Source of the DNA: Brachionus manjavacas
Lineage: Eukaryota; Rotifera; Eurotatoria; Ploima; Brachionidae
Reading direction: 5' to 3'
Length of the DNA: 64,000 bases
NCBI GenBank assembly: GCA_019054805.1
Contig: JAHQIY010000004.1
Span: 1,302,001 to 1,366,000, forward strand
The position numbers were made by a program, and so were the translations under genes. Positions 36,208-48,088 of this stretch are shown here, in pieces (position 1 is the stretch's first letter; the number at the start of each line of letters is the position of its first letter). The notes below the pieces were generated by a model. It was not told where the DNA came from. It did not search any database and saw only the letters and a list, made by a program, of their open reading frames with translations.

Positions 36208-36685
36208 TAATAAATAGATTAAATTTAACTCGGGACATTATCAAAATTCTTTATTTAATTAAGTAAGCTTTTTGTATTTTGATTTCTAAAATTAAACAAA
36301 ATATTTGAAACAATAAAACATGATGGAAACTAAGCAAGCTAATAAAGAAATTTTTGGCATGGAATAAAATGTGAAAAAAAAAATTAAATAGTATAAGCTT
36401 ATAAGCTTATTTATTTTTTTAAATTTTCGTTCTATGAGACGATATGATAAATTAAAAAATAAACAGACTGTGGTAACAGTTGAAATTATATTTGAAATTA
36501 TATGTTGATAATTAAAAGGTTCGGTTGAAAAAAAATCGGTTGTTACCGAGTCTTAGGTACTGGACTTATGCCTAATTATTCACCAGACCCACGGGATAAT
36601 TTGAAAGGATTTATGGTATGTCTTAAAATTTCCATAGTTCTAAAACCCAATTCATAGTCCACATCATTGGGCTCTCTAGTTGTTT
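36208..36685 (-). repeat. Right copy of the inverted ~480-bp repeat
   Basis: Pairs with 17921-18412 in opposite orientation. The conserved core includes ATTATCCCGTGGGTCTGGTG and the CTGTTACCACAGTCTG segment (read on the left-copy strand). No matching target duplication is seen at the outer edges. Confidence 0.85.
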
Positions 36686-37727
36686 TCAATTTTCTTTATA
36701 TTTTAGTTAAAATTATTTAACCTTTTTTCCTTTTATTCCTTTTTTTCCTTTTATTCCTTTTATCTTATTGTTTATTTTTTTTAGAATAATTACACACTTA
36801 TTAAAAATATAAAGTTATATTTCTTCTTTAAATCAAAATGAACGTGAGTATGGCTAAAAGTAAAAATAAAATTTTTGTTTTTTTAAATCATAAAAAGTAA
36901 AATATAAATTAAAATTTCATTTAACAAATTAATTTTTCATAGAATCATTTATTGAATTTTAATGTTGTTATCTTTGAAAAGCCTTTCAAAAACTCTAATT
37001 TAATAACATTGAATTTACACAAAGTTTTAGTAAAATTAAATCAAAAATAGTATTTAATTTTTTAAAAAGTTTAAAAAAATGTAAAATCTAACAAATTTTC
37101 TTAAAAATATACCGAAAAACTTTTCTATTTATCCCATGAGCTCTTCAATAAAAGATGCTTCGTCACGTATTTTACCACTGATTTAAAAAATACTAATTAG
37201 CCCGTGGTAACAGTTTGAAAATTTATTCATTTAAATGGGGCTGTATATTAATAGAAAAATTTTAATTTAACTCAGCTTCTAAAGATTTTGTTCAATTTTT
37301 GGTTCCAAAAAAAAATTCGGATTTTTTTAAGGCTAGTTATTTTTTTTAGTGTTTTCACTTTCTGCTCAATTTTAGATAATTTTCGAGTAATTTTAGGTAA
37401 ATTTTAGTAGAAGCACAAAATCGGACCAATGCTGTATATCTTTAAATATCACATTGACAAATTTGTCCAGACATATGAATCGAACAAATGCTTATCACTC
37501 ATTTAAAATAAATCTCATGATTAAAGGTAATTAAAAGATAATGCTTACATTTATCTAATTTAGATAAAAATTTCAAAATATTTCAAGTGTTGTTTTCAAT
37601 AGCTGAAGAGGCGATAAGTCTCTCTTTCTCTAGAATGTACATTAGACTTAGGTGAATCAGCTTTAATTTTTTTAATAAAAAATGCTAAAAAAATGAAATC
37701 TAATTTTTTTTTTAAATTTATTTAGAA

Positions 37728-38790
37728 ATGATGATCAAGTCCAGTGTGGTGATATTGATTGGAATTTTATCAATACAACAGTCACTTGACGCATTTAAAA
37801 TACGTTCCTTAAATTCTAGACCAAAACTTGAATGTAATCTTAATCATCGTGTCTCAATAGAGTGGACTCAATTTTAAGTCTCGTTCTTATCTATTCATAT
37901 TGATCAGCAATATTCTCTAGATTTAAAATTAAATTTGTTCTATAGTGTAATGGTCAGCACTCTGAAATAAATTAAATATAATTAAAATTGGGTTGACTCT
38001 TTGAATTTTTATGCTGTACTTATTTGCGTTTTGTGATTAAGCCAGAGCAAGGCAACACTTTGGAATTAATTGTCTCCTAAATCGGTATTTACAGCATGAG
38101 TTTGAACTGGGCATGGAATATTTGAATGCAGTGGGTTTTTTAATTAAAATTTTTGTTTGAAAAATCAAAAAGGTTTAAAACATTTAAAAGAGTATTTATA
38201 TGAGACATGATAGAGTTGCTTTGTATGGATTTGGAAAGATGTTCAAGGAATTTTGGCAAACACAGCTTAATCATGTGGAAAAAATATCAGACTACATTGT
38301 GCACAGAGGGGGTAGTTTGGAGACGCCAAGCTACAGATTCTACAACACTCTGAACAAGTACGACTATTTTGCCAATGAGAGTTCGATAGTGAGAAAATTT
38401 CTAAATGCCGAAAAACGCCTGAACAGGTACTTGCTCGAGTTGCACCAGGCCACAAGTCAAAACACAACTGAAATTCATTGTGTGCAAAAATACAATGAAC
38501 GCTTGAGAGGATTCTATGAGCTTCCGTCAGAAAATGATGTTTATGTAGATTTTTTTTTCTTTTTTTTTTTTCTTTTTTTTTTTAATTTTTAATTTTAAAT
38601 TTTAAAGTCTGCTCATTTTTTGGACGGAAATTTGGTGAGCCAAAAAGTGCACAGAATCAAATTTATGGCTGACTTATTCCGTAAAATTATCCGCTTTGAT
38701 CAGCATCCAGGCAATGTTGCCGGCGTAAGCCACAACTTGAACCAAATTGGCATTCACTTGTTAGATAAAGAACTTGATGAAAAATTTTAA
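37728..38790 (+). CDS. Secreted ferritin-like subunit, four exons
   Basis: Ferritin subunits assemble into a 24-mer iron store; a signal peptide points to the secretory pathway, as in many invertebrate ferritins. Proposed exons: 37728-37833, 38042-38130, 38191-38544 and 38608-38790 (243 residues), all junctions in phase. Exon 1 gives a hydrophobic signal peptide (MMIKSSVVILIGILS...). Exon 2 carries helix A (LLNRYLQHEFELGMEY). It aligns without gaps, through the exon 2/3 junction, to human H ferritin from the NR pair to the VAL motif and on to RGG. Against H-chain numbering E27, Y34, H65 and probably E107 are kept, but E61 is T, E62 is Q and Q141 is K. About 17 extra residues separate helices C and D. 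Introns 2 and 3 are 60 and 63 bases; intron 3 is nearly all T. AATAAA lies at 39011. The first exon is the least certain part, with a 208-base intron and no homology to test it. Confidence 0.8.
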
Positions 38791-41700
38791 TTAATTTTTT
38801 GGACTTTTATAAAATTGAACTTTATTTTAAAAAAATTAGTAGCTTTGAACGAAAATCTGATTTTTTTTGAGAAGCTTTTGGATCTATTGAGTTAACTTGA
38901 TTTTTAGGAAAGCGGCTTAATTTCGAGATTTCTATTGACAATCTCGCTAATTAATTGCTTTTTTGTAAATTTAGATTTTCTGAGAGCCACTCAATCTAGT
39001 TTTATATCGAAATAAATATTTGTTGTCTAATTGTGATAACATTATATTCTTAAATTTACTTAATTATCTTCTTTTTGCCTAGCTTTTTTAAAACATTGGG
39101 GAAAAATGATTATTTTAAATCCTTGGCTAATTTCTAGGCTATGATTTTTGGCTAATAATTGTTATTATCATTTTTATTTTATATATTACCAAAGGAATAA
39201 AATTTAAAAAGGAAAATTATAAGAGAAAAAAAATATTAAATCGAAGTAAAAAAATTATTACCTAAAAACAGTAAAATATTTTAGTCAACAATAGAACCAT
39301 TTTAGATTCATTTTATCAAAATAGATTTTTTCTTGCTCTTATTTTTAAGCAGAAAGTATTTTTATCAAATTAGACTTAACTTTAATTTATGGGTTATTTT
39401 TATTAAAATTTATTTTATTTATTTTTTTTTAATTTAGGCAAAGCCGGTTGGAATGGAGACTTAGCCCTTCCTTTGACCCACATGATTGATTTTTGATGCT
39501 GCACAATGTAGCAAAATAACAAATAAAGTTAATTTAGTTTGAATTTAGCGTTTACTTATGTAAACTTTAAGTAAAAAAATTTGAATTTAAATTTTTATTG
39601 TTAATTTTTATGAATTATTATTAAAATAGCGGTGAGGGAAATAATGGGCCTTAAAAAAATGCAAAAAATTATCAAAAAAATTTTAAGTTTAAAGAGAAAA
39701 TGTAAAAAATAAGACGAAATAAAATTTCGGTTTGACCACCGACCTTCTCTTGCATTAAAATTTTGATTACTTTTTGTTCATAAATTGTTATTAAATTTTT
39801 TTTTTCCTTTTTTTGATTTAACTATTTCTACGTGAGTAAAAAAAAAAAGAGTTCGCAAAAAAACTGTTCTTTTTTGGACTGGTTTTCACCTTGATTTAAA
39901 CAAAACTGTTGCACAGAGTTGAGCGAGTAAGAAAAATAAAAAAAAAAAAAAGTTTAAAAATTAAAAAAGAATAAATAAACATATTGATTATTTTAAATTA
40001 CATTTTATGAGTCCAGTGAAAGCATTCCAAGGTAGTTATGATTTTTTGTGCCTGGGATTGAAGTATGGGGAAAATATTGTTGATTTGACAATTATTTACG
40101 CAACTTTTACTTTTGAGTCAATTTTTTTTATTTGTTTTTTTTAATAAAAACGGCAAGAAGGCTATAAAAAAGTAAAAATTACAGTTAAATTTATTTATTT
40201 ATTTAACTAAAGTTTAAGCCTTGGACAAATTGTAATAAAATATTATACATAAAAATGGTACAAAAATTTAAAAGACAATTAAATATCTATTTTACAATTA
40301 AGTAAAAAATTCAGTTTGTTATATTGATTAAGATTATTATGCATACAAAATCGATAAGTTACAAAAGTATAAATAGAATTTTACCATTCAATCAAAAAAA
40401 CACTAAAAAATTATCAGAGCAATTTTTAAGAGTTAAATCTTCTACTTTTGACATTTGTTATATTTTATTTTTTTTAATTTAAATTGAGCCTCATGCAAGT
40501 TTAAAATAAAAAAAAAAGATCTATCATTAAGCTTATTTTACTATCTTATAAAAAGCAGAAAAAATAAAAAAGAATAAAATAAAATATATCTAGAAAAATC
40601 GACTTTTAGTAAGTCATTTAAAATATTAAAATAATGATAAAAGTTTTGTTTTTGTGACAGTGATAATCTTTGTGATAATCTTCAATTATAACAAGTGATG
40701 CTTTCGGACTGTAATCTAATGTTTCAATATGTATTTTTTTACTCACATTATTTAACTGTTTTCAAAATGAGATATTTTTTGTCAAAAGAAATTATAATGG
40801 TTAATCAAAAAAATCATTAAATCATTGCCCTTTGACGTAGTTGTTTCAGGAAATTTTAATATTTATCAAGTTTTTTTTAAATTATATTTATTATTCTCAT
40901 AGTTATATTGTTAGTTTCATTTGATACAAATTCTTTTATTAATTAAATTTGGAATTCGAACCAAATTTCAAATTCTAATGTATTTTAAAAATATAATATT
41001 TCCTTGAGTTATTCTAGAAAGAGTCTTCCGATTTTTCTCGAAAAATTGAAATTTTTGGAAAAAAACTTTTTTTTAAGAAAAAATTCAATTCAATTTTATT
41101 TATTAATTAGAAAAAAATCGGTTTAAAAAATCACCTTGTAATTAGAAAAAAAACTTTTTTTTTATTTAAAATTATCCAAAAAATTGAAATGACTTTGAAG
41201 AGAATAAAAATAAATTTGACAAGAAGTTAAAGATGACGTTTATTTGGCTTTTTTGCTTTGAATCTGTTAGTGGCAAGGTTCTTTAAATTTTATAAATTTA
41301 TGTCACATTTAAATTCTTTAAATTTTTTTATAAAATTTAATTATTAAAATTTTATTTTTAACAAAATGTTTTGCTTACTCAACAAACTGTGGTCAAAAAT
41401 TCGAAAAGGTTAAGTTTTTATATATCTCTGAATTTATAAAAATAAAGTTACTCAAAAATATCCTCAATTTATCATGAATAATGATATTCTACCTGAACAA
41501 AGGTAAATTTATCGTTTCGTCGTTGGAAATTATTGAATGGAAATAGAGAATGATATAAAAGAAGAGTCATTTAGGTAATAAATTAATTGGGGTGGTGAAG
41601 TTTGGATCAAAAATTGTTGCAAAGTGTATTTATCAAGTTAAAAGTATTAATTGAACAGATCTTTCTTTAAAAAAATTGTTTATTATGATAGAAATAATAA

Positions 41701-44700
41701 TAAATGTAGTTTTCGATTGGTTCTTGTTGTTATTATATATTTTTTTAATATTTATTTCTCATATATCTTTATCGAGCAAAAGCTCCTTCAAATAAAAAAT
41801 TAAAATTAAAAAAAAGTCTTCCCTCTTGCAAATAAGCAGTTTTGAGTTTACTGCCTAACTATAAATGGGACTCTAATAATATATATTAAGAAACCTCTAT
41901 ATATCTTTCTTTATTTATTTGAAAATAATCTAGGAAAATTTTTTCCAGGAGCAGTTCAGAATGCCAGCGCCTTCTTTATATCCTTCATGATTGCAAAATG
42001 AAAAAAAAATTTATAATAAATAAATGTGTTAAATTAGAGTTTAAAGTAAATATTTATATTGTATTTACATTGTTAATTAAATTTATAAAAAAATTCTGCT
42101 AAGAAGATAGTTGGATCTTAGATTATTCTTTCCCTTGTCTTAACTCATTCTCATTAAAAAATGGTATAGGGAATAGAAGCTTAGGTCAAAGGGGTCTGGG
42201 CCCTGGCTAAGGATTTCTTTTAAGCAGAAGGTTAGGGAATTTTTAATAAATTAGTCTTGACTTTAATTTAGGGGTTTAATTTCAGTAAAATTGGCGGTGA
42301 GTAAAATAATGTGTCTTAAAAAATGAATAAAATGAATAAAAGACCTTTAATAAAATTAAATTTTAGAGTTTAATTTGTTACCAATTTTCTACTATTACAT
42401 TTTAAAAAAAGACAAAATTTCAGATATTTTTTGATTTTCATTGAAAGATTTGATTAATTTTAAATATTATTTTCAAAGATATACTTTAGATTATATCAGA
42501 AAGATCCTGCGATAGATCCAAAACCGACAGTTATATTTAATGAAGTTTAAATAGGCTAGAATAAAAATAATTTTGTATTTTATTTTTACAAAAATAGTCT
42601 AGCGGTGAGTGAAAACTTTTACCAATTTGGTGCCACCAAATCTTTCGAAAAGATTTACTGATTATGCACAGTTTGATAATTTTGCGCAAAAATCTTTTAC
42701 ATTCAATTCTCATATTTAAGATATATTTTTTAGTTGAATAAATTTTATCTAGATTTTTATTAAAGCATGTGGCAAGTTTTTTTTTCTGTTTTATATTTCT
42801 AAAAATAATTGCGTAATTAAATTTCAAATTTTAACATGCTTAAGTATTGAGTTTTAATGAAACAACGTAATTTCAAAATTTCAAAAAAGTTAAATAGAAA
42901 AAAAAACTTGCCATTTTATTTATTTATTTATTTAATTAATATTAATATTATTATTAAAACTTTGTAAAAAAATCAATCAATTATTCAATCAATTAGCTTA
43001 TTATAAAAAAAAAAACAAAATCATTAAAAGATGAAGAAGGAAGAGTTTGAGTGTTTAAAGTGGAAAAGTGACAAATCCGGCAAATAATTTAAAGCCATTG
43101 TATCAAACAAGTCTAAATCTATAGAAAAATTAATCGTAGCATCAAAATCAACCAAAAGTAAACGATATTTTGAAATTTTTTTTTAATTCTTAAAAAGTAA
43201 TGTAAACAAGAATTTTTTTTTTGCTTTTAAAAGATTTATGCATTTTGAAAATCTTGTTGTTTATATTTTTAAGAAAATAAATATTAACCAAATAAAAATT
43301 AATTGTGATAATAATTATTCATTACTTTCATTTGGGCTAAGTTTAATCAACTTAAATTATTTTATTCAAACCATTATCTAAAATTAACTTTTTGTAATAA
43401 AGAAGGTCTAAACTGGGACTTGGAGAATGGCTAAGGTTTCTAAATTAATTGTCATTGAAAGAGATCGAAAGTAGTTGAAATTTTAATTCAGGTGGATCAT
43501 TAAATAGATTATGAACTCATTTTTATTACAGTAATTATTACAACTTTCATTTGGTGTGTATAATATTGACTAAGTTTTGTAAAGCTAAACAACTTAAAAA
43601 TGTGTTTAATCTGTTTATTTTAAGAAAAAAGTTTCAAAATAAATCCAACTAAATCAAATTACACTTTAGCTAAGAACATTTTAGGCTTAAGCAATATATT
43701 ATGAAAAAAATAAAAATAAAATGTTCAAGTAAGAGCTCATTAGAATATAAGAATAAAAATGAAATTTTGTTTAGTACATTTTTAAGGCATAAGCAAATGC
43801 TATTTTATTAAATTAATTTATTTCCAGATTCTATTTTGTTTGGCGAAAAAAATTGATCTAAAATAAAATTTGGATTTATTAATAGAACTCTGGAAAGACC
43901 CTGTCTCATCTTTCAAGAAAATTTTTTTTTATTAATTGTTGAAAAATAAGCTTAAGGTGAATTCTAATTTGGAATCAAAAATTAAAAAAAAATCTTAATT
44001 TAAATTTTGTTTAAATTGTCTTGAATATTTCTTTTTAGATATTTTAATATATTTTTTTTTTAATCGACATTTCTGTACCAAGAGTTTGTTAAAATTTCCA
44101 AAAATTTATTTTTTTTAAACTTTTTTTTTTTTTAAATTCAAATTTTTTGAATTTAAGTCTTTCTACTCGAAAGAATTCTAACTCGACAAACTTTAATATT
44201 TTTATCTAGTCCTTGCTTCCAGTCATGATAAAATCTTTTTAGCACGAAGATTTGAGTCTCATTTTGTGACATTAGATTTATCGCCCCACTTTTTTTATAA
44301 CAACCACCAAAAACAGGACTTGATTTTGTTCATTACTCAAGCTTTTAAGCGAATTAAAGCGTTTTTTAGCGAATAAATAGTTTTGATAAAAAATTTAAAT
44401 TAATGTATTTTTCCAAAATAAACTAGACGTAAATCTTTTTTGTACTTTATTACTTTATGGTTATTTTAGTTTTTTTGAACCTGCTCCTTTTAGTACTTTT
44501 TGATAATTTAATTAAAGATTTTAATTATTAATTTCAATTTCAACTACAAGTTCTCTAATTTATAACATACCCGAAACCCTCAACTAGGGCTCCGTCTCAT
44601 GAAATAAAGAATTTAATTTTTCATTTATTAAATTTTCTGTTGGTCATCTATTTATTTATTTTTTTTTTAATATTTTTTAAGTTAAGTCTTGGTAGATTGG

Positions 44701-46670
44701 AATGGAGACGTAGTTCTTTCTTTTGGTCCCACGATAAAAATTTTAAAAATTGTTAACTCCAATTTAATTTATATAAATGTTTTAATAAATTAAAAAAACT
44801 AAAAAATTTTATTATATTTAAAAAAAAAAGTTTTGGGTAACCCCTCAGGGTAACAAGAAAAAAGGTGGAGTAGTATTTTGAACAATTTGTGATTACCTCT
44901 TTGTGAACTAACAAACAGATTGTGCAATTCTATTTGGCTCTATTTTCGACTGTGTCTTGCTTCAAAACCTTCTGTATATTTATTCTAAATTTTTAATTGT
45001 AAAAGGATTTAAATTTTTATAATGTTGATTTTTAATTTTTGAAGTGTGGCTTTGATCTATCCTTTTCCACATTTATTATTATTTTTATTATTTATTTATT
45101 TCATTTAGCCCCAATTCTGGCGATGTATTAAATTTTAAAATGCAAAAGAAAAAGAAAAATTATAATACAAATTAGAAATTGTTTTCTTTAAATTAGTTTA
45201 TTAATTTAAATTCGAATAAAGGCAATATTAAGAAAATGTACATTAATGAGATTTAATTTTTCCAGTGAACAAGCTTTTGAGAAACTTCATGGATATCCTT
45301 TGAAAGTTTTTTCTTTTAGCGTAATTTTAATTCTTACCAGAAGTGGTAAAAAATTTTGAATCTTTTCTAGACTAAATACTCATGAAAATTATCAGAACTT
45401 TTTAATAAAATATTTTAAAGGGAAAATTTTGTTCGAATTTAGATCAAAAAATATACAAATGGATTTAAATAGTAAAAAAAAGAGGAAGTAAAGGGGCAGT
45501 TAAAAAATGAAGAATTGGCCACACAATGCATCTTGTTTCTAATAATTCCAATTTTTTTTTTAATTAAAATGACAATTTTATTTCAATTTTTTTCTACAAG
45601 AGGGCTTAAAAGTGATACCCAAAACTATTTAACACTAGAAGACCTAAATTTTTTACCGAAGAGTTGAAAAACTTCCTTTTCTTAATGGAAACAGAAAGAA
45701 TGATGGATAAGGTTTTCCTTTTAAAAATTTTAATCAAATAAAATTTTTGTTATTAATTTTAAAAATTGTTGACTCAAAAGAATACAAAATGCTTGGAATG
45801 TCAAAATAACTTCTCGGGTCTTTTTGTTGATTTTTTTATGGTTTTTTATTAAAAAATTTATTAATTTATTTGAAAAAAATTATTTGAGGTCAAAGAAATT
45901 TAGAAAATTTTTTTTTTGGTTTTCTTATATTTTATTTTTAAATGGTGCAAAAAATGAGAAAAAGAATGGAATTTTTATTTAAAATTTTTGAAAAAAATTA
46001 ATAAAAAATTTTGAATTTATAAAAAAAAATAACATCAACTTAATTGAATAATAATGTAGACACAAAACTAATTCAGTTGACCACTACTCTGAGTGAATGG
46101 AATAATTCAATTAATCAATTAAGTTATTTTATTTTAGTGGTCAATTAGCAGAAGCAATCTTGTGTTACTAATTAAAAAAGTATCTGGGAACAGTGTTCCT
46201 TTTTGACAAACTCAGGGACGAAGAACTTTTTGGGATTGGCCAAGCATTAAACATTCTAATTGACAATTAAAATTAATTTAAAATAAGTCTATTCAAAAAA
46301 TATTGTCATAATAGTGAAAAATTATTTTTTAATTGGATTAGATCTGCTGCAACATGGTCTTGTATGCATCCAAATGAGATTATCTATACGAAATTTCTCA
46401 ATGTTACACTGATAATATCCTTCTATATAAACAAACCATTTCGGGCCTATCTCCGCTCACAATCTATTCACCATTGTATACAAATCGGCCTCGAACATCT
46501 CAAAGGCCTTAGACAGGTTCAGCCGGTCAATTAGTGCTAAATTTCTTAGTTTTTTTTTTCGGTACAATATTGATCATTATCTTGTACTAAGCACATTGGC
46601 TTGTTATTATGCTGGATTATGTCGAATTAGTCGTCTAATCCAGCAGAATTTTCACTTCATTCCAAAAAAA
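38791..46670. other. Eight-kilobase gene-poor AT-rich stretch
   Basis: Contains AATAAA for the ferritin gene at 39011, the repeat fragments at 39.3-39.7, 42.2 and 44.7 kb, and a diverged CCCAATTCTGGCGATGTA box near 45113. The 96-codon frame at 42537-42827 is not recognisable. No other structure seen. Confidence 0.55.
39345..39700. repeat. Dispersed repeat fragments shared with 42.2 kb and 44.7 kb
   Basis: TTTTAAGCAGAAAG...TTAGACTTAACTTTAATTTA and AGCGGTGAGGGAAATAATG match 42220-42330 (TTTTAAGCAGAAGG..., GGCGGTGAGTAAAATAATG). Between them 39436-39481 (GGTTGGAATGGAGACTTAGC) matches 44691-44735 (AGATTGGAATGGAGACGTAG). Likely one transposon fragment split by the end of another. No coding sequence. 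Confidence 0.45.
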
Positions 46671-46675
46671 AAATT

Positions 46676-46696
46676 TCTCTCTCTCTCTCTCTCTCT
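46676..46696. repeat. CT microsatellite upstream of the RhoGEF-like gene
   Basis: About ten CT units, some 140 bases before the start codon. Other simple repeats are GT at 17271-17286, AT at 17383-17402 (both in the F-BAR gene 3' end) and AT at 61874-61892. Confidence 0.85.
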
Positions 46697-46837
46697 CGAA
46701 CACAATCAATTAACTAATTAATTTTAATTAATTGATTAAAATTACTCAAAAGATCAGACAGTCTAATCAAATTGCTTATCAAATATAAAAGATTTTCTAT
46801 TTTTGTCTTTTTTACTTATCAATTTACTAGTTTTAAG

Positions 46838-47644
46838 ATGAATATGAAAATATTGAAAAAAAGTTTTGCCAAAGCTTGCCAAAAAGTGCGCGACATTTCG
46901 GCCCGCACCGCCACAGTCTCTCCTTCATCGAGCTCCTCTTCCATTTCAAAGTCATCGGGCTATGGCACTTCTGTGTCAAGCGAGAACATTTACATGGACG
47001 ACCAGCGCTTCAAATTGGCCAGCAACTTGTTCTCATCCCAGAGCAAATTCAACAACAAGCTAAAGCGAGACTTGGAGCGCTATGTTCGGCCCATGGGCGC
47101 ACTTCTATCCGAGCAGCACTTTTTGGTCATTTTCCAAAATGTGGAGAAAATTTGCTCCATTAGCGAATTCATGCTTAGTCTGGCGGATGAAAGCGATTTC
47201 TATGAGTCAATGGTCAGCGGCGTGTGGGAATGCGTCGGTGTGTTGACGGACGCGTACACAACCTATGTGAATGGTTTTGGCGCGTCCATGCAATTACTGC
47301 AACAGTTGAGCATTGATTTGAGTGAGTGCTTTGACATTAGGAGATTTTTGGCGCTGCCGATTTGCAACTGCAAGAGGCTGTATCAATTTTGGACAAGATT
47401 GGAAAAGTTGGACTCCAGGGCCAGCGGGCTGAGGCGAGCTTTTAAAGCTGTTTGTGAGCAGTTGGCCGAGATGGAAGTCAAAGTTGAATCGATGGTTCAC
47501 ATTGTGCCTAACCAGTCGCTGATAAGATCTAGAAAGTTGGTCAACAAGTCAAGAAGGCTGCTGGTCAAAAAGAAAAAGTCTCAAGTCAACGTATTGCCAA
47601 GTGATTTTACCGACTATGAGGGAAATAAACACTACTTTTTGTAG
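46838..47644 (+). CDS. Small protein with a divergent RhoGEF (Dbl-homology) domain
   Basis: Single-exon, 268 residues from the ATG at 46838 (MNMKILKKSF). The frame is open further upstream but that part has no ATG and looks random. A serine-rich N-terminus (about residues 25-50) is followed by an all-helical region, about residues 57-220. It resembles a DH domain: KLKRDLERYVRPM resembles the first conserved helix, FQNVEKICSISEFML the CR2-like segment, and LALPICNCKRLYQFWTRLEKL the final conserved helix with the usual 'EPVQRLPRYxLLL' pattern altered. DH domains catalyse GDP release from Rho-family GTPases. No PH domain follows, so the protein is much shorter than typical Dbl proteins. The C-terminus is basic (residues about 240-258). 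AATAAA at 47708 lies 64 bases after the stop. Codon use is moderately GC-rich against AT-rich flanks, supporting a real gene. The fold assignment is by eye; a scaffold or inactive GEF is possible. Confidence 0.7.
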   Translation: MNMKILKKSFAKACQKVRDISARTATVSPSSSSSSISKSSGYGTSVSSENIYMDDQRFKLASNLFSSQSKFNNKLKRDLERYVRPMGALLSEQHFLVIFQNVEKICSISEFMLSLADESDFYESMVSGVWECVGVLTDAYTTYVNGFGASMQLLQQLSIDLSECFDIRRFLALPICNCKRLYQFWTRLEKLDSRASGLRRAFKAVCEQLAEMEVKVESMVHIVPNQSLIRSRKLVNKSRRLLVKKKKSQVNVLPSDFTDYEGNKHYFL

Positions 47645-48088
47645 TAAAAGTCTTTTTTGTCGATCGAAATTTTTCTTATTTTTTATCCGTTTTTCCCATT
47701 TTTTGTAAATAAAATTTAATTTTTTAATTTTTTTTTATCATTATTTTGAGGATTATCAATATAAAGCGACTGTTAATTACCCCTTCTTCGAAAATAATTA
47801 ATTTTTTTATTGAAAAAATGAAAATTCTATCTTAGACAAGAACAGAGCCAATTTAATATTTTATTAAAAAAATCCTTTGAATAACTTAATTTAAGCTGGA
47901 ATCAGTAAAACAAATTACAAGTAAGTCAGAGAAAGTTAATTGCAATCTAGAATTAGAAAACTCAATTTACATTTTTTAAATTTATTTAAAATATGACAAG
48001 GTTTTGCCTGTTGCTCCGCTGAAAAAATAAAATAGAATTTTTTTGATTTTTGAATTAAGGAAAAATATTAAACCGTCATATAAAAAAC

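Noticed and set aside
17921..36685. Polinton/Maverick virus-like element bracketed by the inverted repeats
   Set aside because: No protein-primed polymerase, retroviral-type integrase, packaging ATPase or capsid gene was seen, and there is no 6-bp duplication. The Ulp1 domain and chromodomain alone are not enough.
46772..46837. N-terminal extension of the RhoGEF-like protein from TTG 46772
   Set aside because: Not an ATG start, and the extra residues come from AT-rich sequence unlike the rest of the gene.
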